A stretch of DNA of 39,395 nucleotides from Anaerolineales bacterium (GTDB taxonomy: Bacteria > Chloroflexota > Anaerolineae > Anaerolineales > DRMV01). The stretch lies in NCBI GenBank assembly GCA_027053355.1, contig JALUDX010000101.1, positions 1 through 39,395 of the forward strand, in the 5' to 3' direction. The notes beneath the pieces were generated by a model. The model was given only the letters and a program-made list of their open reading frames with translations. It did no database searches and was not told where the DNA came from. The first letter of the stretch is position 1. Each line of letters opens with the position of its first letter. The position numbers were made by a program, and so were the translations under genes. Of the stretch, positions 33,889 through 39,395 are shown in pieces.

Positions 33889-34773
33889 ATGACCAACCTC
33901 CCCTGCCAAGCCCGCACCTGCATCATGGGCATCCTCAACGTCACCCCCGACAGTTTTTCGGGCGACGGCCTGCTGGCGCGCGGCGACGCGGTGCAGGCCG
34001 CCCTCGCTCAAGCGCGCAAATTCGTCGCCGCGGGCGCGGACATTCTGGACGTGGGCGGGGAAAGCACCCGCCCGGGCGCGCAGCCGGTTTCCGCCGAAGA
34101 GGAAGCCGCCCGCGTGGTGCCTGTGGTGCGGGCGTTAGCCGCCGAGTTCCCCGACGTGCTGATTTCGGTGGATACTTACAAGGCCACGGTGGCCGAAGCC
34201 GCGCTGGAAGCGGATGCGGGCATGGTCAACGATGTGTGGGGGCTGCGCGCCGACCCGCGCATGGCCGAAGTGATTGCCCGCCACCGCGCCTGGGCGGTGC
34301 TGATGCACAACCGCAGCACGCCGCAAAACGCCGAAGTGCGGGAACGCCTGGGCGGGCGCTATGTGGGCGTGGCTTACACCGATTTGCTCGCCGAGGTGAA
34401 GGCCGAACTGCTGGAAAGCGTGGCCTTGGCGCGGCAGGCGGGCATCCCCGACGAGCGCATCATCCTCGACCCCGGCATCGGCTTCGGCAAAACGGTGGAG
34501 CAAAACCTGGCGCTGGTGAACCGCCTGGATGAGATCCGCGCCCTCGGCTTCCCCCTGCTGCTGGGCGTTTCCCGCAAGTCGTTCATCGGCTACACGCTGA
34601 ACCTGCCGCCGGGCGAGCGCCTCGCGGGCACTGCCGCCGCGGTGGCGGTGGGCATTGTCCGCGGCGCAGACATCGTGCGCGTCCACGATGTAGCCTTCAT
34701 GGTGCAGGTCGCCCGCATGACCGACGCGATTTTGGGGCGGTGGGCTGCTGACACCGCCAATGGCAGCGGGTGA
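33889..34773 (+). CDS. folP: Dihydropteroate synthase
   Basis: A 294-residue enzyme joining p-aminobenzoate to dihydropterin pyrophosphate in folate synthesis. GILNVTPDSFSGDG (about 14-27), DVGGESTRPGA (about 50-60), ILDPGIGFGKTVEQNL and LGVSRKSFIG are the family motifs of the TIM-barrel substrate sites. GGAG lies seven bases before the ATG. No other folate genes are present. Its last 60 bases include a 29-bp stretch repeated exactly beyond the restriction-modification genes. Confidence 0.96.
   Translation: MTNLPCQARTCIMGILNVTPDSFSGDGLLARGDAVQAALAQARKFVAAGADILDVGGESTRPGAQPVSAEEEAARVVPVVRALAAEFPDVLISVDTYKATVAEAALEADAGMVNDVWGLRADPRMAEVIARHRAWAVLMHNRSTPQNAEVRERLGGRYVGVAYTDLLAEVKAELLESVALARQAGIPDERIILDPGIGFGKTVEQNLALVNRLDEIRALGFPLLLGVSRKSFIGYTLNLPPGERLAGTAAAVAVGIVRGADIVRVHDVAFMVQVARMTDAILGRWAADTANGSG
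34712..34740 (+). repeat. Left 29-bp direct repeat, in folP 3' end
   Basis: CCCGCATGACCGACGCGATTTTGGGGCGG occurs here in frame in folP and exactly again at 36618-36646. The two copies bracket the restriction-modification pair. Confidence 0.95.
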
Positions 34774-34811
34774 ATGCAAGTTTCCCTGCAATATAATACG
34801 CCTCGCGTAAG

Positions 34812-34840
34812 GAAACGCTCATTTTGTAGGTAAGCGTTTC
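34812..34840. promoter_or_regulatory. Inverted repeat upstream of the restriction-modification genes
   Basis: GAAACGCT and AGCGTTTC form a perfect 8-bp inverted repeat with a 13-base centre. It may be a weak folP terminator or an operator for the methyltransferase promoter just downstream; no controller gene is seen. Confidence 0.5.
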
Positions 34841-34853
34841 GCTGTTTTGAACT

Positions 34854-34881
34854 TTGGAGAAGCCGCGCGGTTTGGTATACT
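34854..34881 (+). promoter_or_regulatory. Candidate promoter of the methyltransferase gene
   Basis: TTGGAG (34854-34859) and TATACT (34876-34881) with a 16-bp spacer. The -10 is good, the -35 moderate. A second TATAAT at 34792-34797 lacks a clear -35. Confidence 0.45.
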
Positions 34882-34929
34882 AAAAGGGCATAGACAAAGT
34901 TTTATTGTCTCATGCTTGGAGCGGATGAT

Positions 34930-35796
34930 ATGGGCATTGTCGCAAAACCAATGTTAGGCGATTGCAGGGAAGTGTTGAAAACCCTGCCTGACGACTCGAT
35001 CGATCTGGTCGTCACTTCGCCCCCTTACGCGGACAGGCGCAAACATACCTATGGCGGCGTTGCACCAGATGATTATGTTGCATGGTTTCTGCCCATTAGC
35101 GCCGAAATCAAGCGGGTATTGAAGCCTACAGGGACGTTCATCCTCAATATCAAAGAACGGGTTGTCAATGGGGAGCGCCACACTTACGTGTTGGAACTCA
35201 TCCTTGCTATGCGACAGCAAGGATGGCTGTGGACGGAAGAATTTATTTGGCATAAGAAAAACTCATATCCCGGCAAATGGCCCAATCGTTTTCGGGATGC
35301 ATGGGAGCGGTTGTTACAGTTCAATAAACAGCGTAAGTTCAATATGTATCAGGAAGCAGTCATGATACCGGTGGGCGATTGGGCACAAAAACGCCTGCGG
35401 AGGTTAAGCCCAACAGATAAGGTGCGCGACGTCTCGCGGGTGGGGAGTGGTTTTGGAAAACGGGTAGCAAATTGGGTGGGCAGAGAGAGGGTATATCCCA
35501 CCAATGTATTACATTTAGCAACAGAGACAAGAAATCGCCGCCATAGTGCCGTTTTCCCTGAGGCGTTGCCCGAATTTTTTATAAAATTGTTTACCAGAGA
35601 GGGAGATTGGGTGTTAGACCCTTTTATGGGGTCGGGAACGACTTTAAAGGTGGCCTATCGCTTGCGCCGCAATTCCATTGGCATCGATATTATGCCCGAA
35701 TACTACGAAATGGTACAGCGTGCTTTGGCATCTATGCAGCCGTACCTTTTGGAGCCTGAAGGAGTGTACGATGACGGGCAAACCTCTCGATCTTGA
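34930..35796 (+). CDS. Type II DNA methyltransferase (N4-cytosine or N6-adenine)
   Basis: A modification enzyme with motif IV as TSPPY near the N-terminus and motif I as DPFMGSGTT near residue 235, a permuted order seen in beta-class amino-methyltransferases. SPPY favours N4-cytosine methylation but does not prove it. The ATG at 34930 has GGAG eight bases upstream and is preferred over the track start at 34912 (288 residues). It overlaps the endonuclease gene by 26 bp. The base composition is more AT-rich than flanking genes, with codon use to match, suggesting transfer. It protects the host from the partner endonuclease; the target sequence is not readable from the protein. Confidence 0.92.
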   Translation: MGIVAKPMLGDCREVLKTLPDDSIDLVVTSPPYADRRKHTYGGVAPDDYVAWFLPISAEIKRVLKPTGTFILNIKERVVNGERHTYVLELILAMRQQGWLWTEEFIWHKKNSYPGKWPNRFRDAWERLLQFNKQRKFNMYQEAVMIPVGDWAQKRLRRLSPTDKVRDVSRVGSGFGKRVANWVGRERVYPTNVLHLATETRNRRHSAVFPEALPEFFIKLFTREGDWVLDPFMGSGTTLKVAYRLRRNSIGIDIMPEYYEMVQRALASMQPYLLEPEGVYDDGQTSRS

Positions 35797-36514
35797 GTTG
35801 GTGGAGCAATATGTCGCTTCGCACATTTCTGTTTTTCATCAACGCCGTTTAGAGAGCCTCAAAAAACTGAGCCTGCGTAGAATTTTGAAGCGGAAAAACC
35901 CTTATCTGTTCCGTGCTAAGAACATTTTGACGGCAGAGGCATTGGTGAAAGGAATTTTGGACGCCCATTTGTCTTCGCAAGAAGAAACGCTTTTTGGTGA
36001 ATTTTTGGAAGACCTGAGCATCTTTGTTTGTGAGCAAGTATTTGGCGGACACAAATCCACGGCCGAAGGAATTGACCTGGAATTTCAACGAAGCGGCGTG
36101 TACTATATCGTCTCGATTAAATCGGGGCCAAATTGGGGAAACTACAGCCAGATTGAGCGAATGCGCCGCAATTTCAAACAGGCGGCCAAACGATTACGGC
36201 AGAATAAGGGCTTTACCATGCCCATTCAGGCAGTCAACGGTTGCGCCTACGGGAAGGACAGCAAGCCCGACAAGGGAGATTACTTCAAGTATTGTGGACA
36301 ACGCTTTTGGGAACTTGTTTCAGGCAATGAGCGGCTGTATCTGGATATTATCAAACCTTTGGGCTATCGGGCCAAAGAGAGGAACGAGGAATTTCAAGAG
36401 GCGTATGCCGCTCTGGTAAACCAGTTTAGCCTGGAATTGTTGCAAGAGTTTTGTTTGCCCACCGGCCAGATAGATTGGAACAAACTTGTCGCTTACAACG
36501 CAGCGGCTGCGTGA
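35771..36514 (+). CDS. Type II restriction endonuclease, PmeII-like family
   Basis: A 247-residue protein from the ATG at 35771, which has AAGGAG upstream; the track start lies inside the methyltransferase. LRRILKRKNPYLFRAKNI, LFGEFLEDLSIFVCEQ, and especially STAEGIDLEF...YYIVSIKSGPNWGN look like a PD-(D/E)xK nuclease core (Asp in GIDLEF, then SIKSG supplying the Lys). PDKGDYFKYCGQRFWELVSG matches my memory of the PmeII restriction family. It overlaps the methyltransferase gene, so the pair is co-transcribed. AT-rich like its partner. Confidence 0.85.
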   Translation: MTGKPLDLELVEQYVASHISVFHQRRLESLKKLSLRRILKRKNPYLFRAKNILTAEALVKGILDAHLSSQEETLFGEFLEDLSIFVCEQVFGGHKSTAEGIDLEFQRSGVYYIVSIKSGPNWGNYSQIERMRRNFKQAAKRLRQNKGFTMPIQAVNGCAYGKDSKPDKGDYFKYCGQRFWELVSGNERLYLDIIKPLGYRAKERNEEFQEAYAALVNQFSLELLQEFCLPTGQIDWNKLVAYNAAAA

Positions 36515-36617
36515 GGGCAAAAAAGCGGGTCATGCTCTCCGCCCAACCACCCATAAACGACTTTTAGCGCGCACAAGTGTCTTTCAATGGTTGGAATGGC
36601 GGTTATGTTGGGTCTCT

Positions 36618-36646
36618 CCCGCATGACCGACGCGATTTTGGGGCGG
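36618..36646 (+). repeat. Right 29-bp direct repeat, remnant of folP 3' end
   Basis: Exact copy of 34712-34740 lying in non-coding DNA after the endonuclease gene. Weaker similarity extends to both sides (GGTC before, GGCTGC...ACGCC after), so it looks like a decayed longer duplication. The rest of the 36515-36684 gap shows no gene. Confidence 0.92.
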
Positions 36647-36684
36647 CAGCAGGCTGCCCAGACGCCCCCAGCCCAACCATAACG

Positions 36685-37806
36685 CTACGTCACTTCCCCC
36701 AACGCGGCCAAAATTTGCCGGCCAAAACGCTCGAAACGCCAGGGAATGTCGCGCATCAATGGCTGCAGCGCCTCCAACGTGGACGGATTGGCCGCGGCAA
36801 TGGCCTCCATGTGGCTACGCGGCAGCACCACATCCGAAGGCACCCCCATGGCCGCGGCAGCCCCTTGCCGCCAGCGCCGCAACGCCTCCAGCCGGGCAAT
36901 GGTGGCCTCGTCGGGCCGGGCGCGGCGGGTACGCGGTTCCGCAGGCGCACGCAACCCCGCCTGCACCGCGGCCAGCAACGCCTGACCGTATCGCCGCAGC
37001 GGGTGCCCCCGCATCCCCGGCACCGCGCGCAACTCCCCTGGCGTGCGGGGCAAAGCCCGAGCCAACGCCACCAGCGTTTTGTCGCCCAAAATTTTGAACG
37101 GCGGCACATTTCGGCGGCGGGCCTCCTCTTCCCGGAACTCCCAAAGCGCTTTGAGCACGGCCACCTGCTGCGGGGTGAGGTCGTGGCCGCCCCGCTGCCA
37201 CAACGGCGGCCGGCCTGGCGTCTCCAACGGCCGGGCCAGGCGGGCAAAATCTTCTTCGGCCAACGGCAGCAGACCGCGCGCTTCCAACGCCTCGGCCAGC
37301 CGCTCCCGCAGGGGGAGCAGGTAGTGCGTATCTAAGCGCGCATAATCGAGCAGTTCTCGCGGCAGGGGGCGCTGCCCCCAATCCGCCCGCTGGTAACGCT
37401 TTTCCACCCGCACCCCAAAATGCTGCGCCAGCAGCGCGCCCAGCCCCACCTTTTCGTACCCCAAAATGCGGGCGCTGACCATGGTATCGAACAGGTGGGC
37501 AAACGAAAAGCCAAAATCGCGGTGCAGGCCGAGGACGTCGTACTCCGCGGCGTGGAAAATCTTTTCCACCTGGGGGCTGGCAAACACCGGGGCCAACGGG
37601 CTCAAATCGTCCAACGCCAACGGGTCGACCAGATAATCGGCCTCGGCGGTAGAAAACTGCAACAAGCACACCTGCTCGCGATACGCGTGCAGGCTGTTGG
37701 CCTCGGTGTCCACGCCGATGCGCGGCTGAGCCCGCAAATGTGCGGCCAGGTCGCGCAGCGCGTCCGGGGTGTCGATCCAATGGGGGGGAGGGAGCGTAGG
37801 GGGCAT
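36685..37806 (-). CDS. rnd: Ribonuclease D with two HRDC domains
   Basis: A 373-residue 3'-5' exoribonuclease of the DEDDy type, used in tRNA 3' maturation. DTEANSLHAY (about 33-42), the Asp in HAAEYDVLGL and the YARLDTHYLL block supply the four acidic residues and the Tyr. Two HRDC domains follow at about 217-293 and 300-372, the usual RNase D layout. The ATG at 37806 follows an in-frame GTG by one codon. It starts about 60 bp after the CpaB-like gene and is probably in the same transcript. Confidence 0.93.
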   Translation of the reverse strand: MPPTLPPPHWIDTPDALRDLAAHLRAQPRIGVDTEANSLHAYREQVCLLQFSTAEADYLVDPLALDDLSPLAPVFASPQVEKIFHAAEYDVLGLHRDFGFSFAHLFDTMVSARILGYEKVGLGALLAQHFGVRVEKRYQRADWGQRPLPRELLDYARLDTHYLLPLRERLAEALEARGLLPLAEEDFARLARPLETPGRPPLWQRGGHDLTPQQVAVLKALWEFREEEARRRNVPPFKILGDKTLVALARALPRTPGELRAVPGMRGHPLRRYGQALLAAVQAGLRAPAEPRTRRARPDEATIARLEALRRWRQGAAAAMGVPSDVVLPRSHMEAIAAANPSTLEALQPLMRDIPWRFERFGRQILAALGEVT

Positions 37807-37869
37807 CACGTCAGGCGAAAAGTTTTGGGGAAAGGGGTCGGTCTGCTGCCGCTAAGCCTGAGCCCAACC

Positions 37870-38895
37870 TCAAGGCTGCGGCGTGGACGCGCCGCCCGCG
37901 GGCTGCACGTCGTGCTTCTTTTTCGGCGGGAGCGGCACGCCAAAATGCTCCTGGATGTACTGCAGGCTCACCGGGATCACCGTCGCCGGCGGGGTGGCCG
38001 TGGTTTCCGCGGGGCTGCGGAGGAGGACGGTCAGCGGCTGTTGGCGGCTGAGCAGGTATTCCAGGGTCACAGCCTCTTGCGGCGGCAGCGCCAGCACCAA
38101 CACCATGCTGCCCGCCGGGGTGGCCTCGGCCGTCGCCGCGGGCGCGGTCAGGTTGCGCAAAGCCAAAATTTTCGCCCCCCGCAGGCTCATCTGCACCACC
38201 AAACGCGGCCGCTGGCCTTCCGCAGGCACCACGTACACAGGCACGATCAACGACGCTTCGGTGATCGTATGGCCTACCAGCCCCGCGGGGCGGAAGGCAA
38301 AGGCACCGGTCTCCAAATTTTGGCTAAGCACTAAGGTGCTATCGGGCAAGCGGGTGTAGAAATCGGGATCCACATCCACGAACAAAAAAGTGACCAGCAG
38401 GTCGATGCGGTCGCCGGGCCGCAGCGCGGGCGCCTGCCCGCGGGTAATGGGCAAGGCCACGGCCACCTGCCCCTCCGGAATTTGCGCGGCCAGCGCCGAA
38501 CCTTCACCCAAGGGCTGCCCACGAGGCGCCAGATCCGACAGGTGGATCGCTTCCCCGCGGCGGTAAGGCAACCGCACTAATTTCCCTATCACCTGGGTGA
38601 GGTCGACGGCTGCGCCCGGGGGGATCTGCTTCAGCGGACGCTGCACCACGTCGACCACTGCAGGGGAAAGCAACGCGCCCGCGGGCAAGTCGCGCACCGC
38701 GACCACCACCGGGCCCATTGGGGGCGTGGGGGTGGGGGTCGGCGTGGGGCCGGGCGTCATGGTGAGGCCAGGCAGCGCCAAGGGAATGCGCCCGTGCTGG
38801 GTGTATTCCCAGGCCACGTACACCGTCAACCCCAAAACCACCATCAACAAGAGAAAAAGGATGCCGCTAAAGAGTTTGCGTAACATCGGGTGCAT
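37870..38895 (-). CDS. CpaB-like SAF-domain pilus assembly protein
   Basis: A 341-residue secreted or membrane-anchored protein. One membrane segment (about 8-30) is followed by a Thr-Pro linker (GPTPTPTPTPP) and a SAF domain (VVVAVRDLPAGALLSPAVVDVVQRP, about 62-130). The RcpC/CpaB-like region with PGDRIDLLVTF follows. CpaB helps assemble Flp/Tad pili in the periplasm or cell wall. No other tad genes are in the window, so it is an orphan or at the edge of a cluster. The C-terminal end is Pro/Lys/Ala rich. The start overlaps the upstream gene by 29 bp. Confidence 0.82.
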   Translation of the reverse strand: MHPMLRKLFSGILFLLLMVVLGLTVYVAWEYTQHGRIPLALPGLTMTPGPTPTPTPTPPMGPVVVAVRDLPAGALLSPAVVDVVQRPLKQIPPGAAVDLTQVIGKLVRLPYRRGEAIHLSDLAPRGQPLGEGSALAAQIPEGQVAVALPITRGQAPALRPGDRIDLLVTFLFVDVDPDFYTRLPDSTLVLSQNLETGAFAFRPAGLVGHTITEASLIVPVYVVPAEGQRPRLVVQMSLRGAKILALRNLTAPAATAEATPAGSMVLVLALPPQEAVTLEYLLSRQQPLTVLLRSPAETTATPPATVIPVSLQYIQEHFGVPLPPKKKHDVQPAGGASTPQP

Positions 38896-39250
38896 CCGGC
38901 GTAGGGAGAGAAGCCAAAGGCTCGTGCAACAGGGCTATGGTCAGGCGCTGCACCTCGGTGAAGAGATCCACGTGGGGCGGCAGTTGAAATTGCATGTCCA
39001 CCTTCATCGTGAGCCGTTGGGCTGCGATGCGGGCGTCGGGGGGCGTGGTGGGCAAGGCCAGCAAAATTTTGAGCCGCTCGTAAGCGTTGGGCCCCGCCGG
39101 GTCGGGGATGCCCTGCCGGCGAAAATACTCGCCCACGATGTGCCCCGCCGCGCGGCGGGCGCGCACCCGCGCCCGACCTTCGAGGCCCTGCGCGCGCTCG
39201 GCCAAACCCAAACGGATTTCTTCTTCGGTTGCGGTTTTCCAGGTGTTCAT
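38867..39250 (-). CDS. Small protein of unknown function upstream of the CpaB-like gene
   Basis: A 127-residue soluble, Arg/Ala-rich protein with predicted helices and a central LTMKVDMQFQLPPHVDLFTEVQ strand region. I do not recognise the family. Its overlap with the CpaB-like gene makes co-translation likely. Some charged helices (LAERAQGLEGRARVRARRAAG) might bind a partner. It could be a pilus-linked accessory protein, but only position supports that. Confidence 0.6.
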   Translation of the reverse strand: MNTWKTATEEEIRLGLAERAQGLEGRARVRARRAAGHIVGEYFRRQGIPDPAGPNAYERLKILLALPTTPPDARIAAQRLTMKVDMQFQLPPHVDLFTEVQRLTIALLHEPLASLPTPDAPDVTQTL

Positions 39251-39355
39251 CGCTCTTCTCGGTTACTGCTCGGTCTCATGGGCCGCGGAGTTTGGTAGTG
39301 GTCAAGTAGTAAGTGATGCAAGGCAGGGTTTTTCACAACCCTCTCCTCTCCCCCC

Positions 39356-39390
39356 AGCCGCCCCCTGAGCGAAGTCGAAGGGGTGCGGCT
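39356..39390. repeat. Hairpin-forming dispersed repeat at the window edge
   Basis: GCCGCCCCCT...AGGGGTGCGGC surrounds GAGCGAAGTCGA. The core CCTGAGCGAAGTCGAAGGG resembles a short palindromic repeat scattered through many environmental bacterial genomes (recollection, not searched). Bases 39251-39355 show no gene. Confidence 0.65.
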
Positions 39391-39395
39391 TCCCC

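Overview
The window looks like chromosomal DNA of a GC-rich Chloroflexota bacterium, most likely class Anaerolineae. This is inferred from gene content and style: GAF-rich cytoplasmic histidine kinases, a Rex repressor, an MreB relative behind the F1-ATPase genes, an enlarged ATP synthase alpha subunit, and intergenic DNA full of short repeats. No rRNA, tRNA, CRISPR array, prophage or intact insertion sequence was seen.

Bases 1-14725 are mostly one long minus-strand run, read right to left. It starts with an AI-2E family membrane protein, then a 60-residue protein, then a protein joining a Roadblock-like domain to a decayed IS200-type (HUH/Y1) transposase domain, then polA. It continues into a signalling cluster: a kinase with two N-terminal S1 RNA-binding domains, a kinase with one receiver and about five GAF domains, two unrecognised membrane proteins, a membrane-anchored protein with two receiver domains, and a cyclase-family metal hydrolase. 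Several junctions overlap by 4-8 bp, so translational coupling is likely. This cluster is the best candidate for an undescribed system.

Bases 14726-20590 hold two classical two-component systems on the minus strand. The ridA/OmpR-type regulator/kinase operon is bracketed by inverted copies of a 110-bp intergenic repeat (6 mismatches by hand alignment). An array of about twelve 8-bp repeats sits just upstream of ridA. A PhoB/PhoR-like pair follows, with a good minus-strand promoter.

Bases 20590-27341 (plus strand) carry an M42 peptidase, then atpA, atpG, atpD, atpC and an MreB-like gene. The F0 genes and the delta subunit gene are not here, so the ATP synthase genes are split. A hairpin repeat separates atpG from atpD. 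The operon ends at a strong terminator shared with the convergent rex gene.

Bases 28059-36514 hold a Rex-operator-like palindrome and promoter upstream of a small alpha/beta hydrolase, uvrA with an in-frame palindromic insertion, a sirtuin, a HigBA toxin-antitoxin pair, folP, and a lower-GC type II restriction-modification pair (N4/N6 methyltransferase plus PmeII-like endonuclease). A 29-bp exact copy of the folP 3' end lies beyond the restriction gene, suggesting insertion with target duplication. The window ends with minus-strand genes for RNase D, a CpaB/SAF-domain protein and a small unknown protein.
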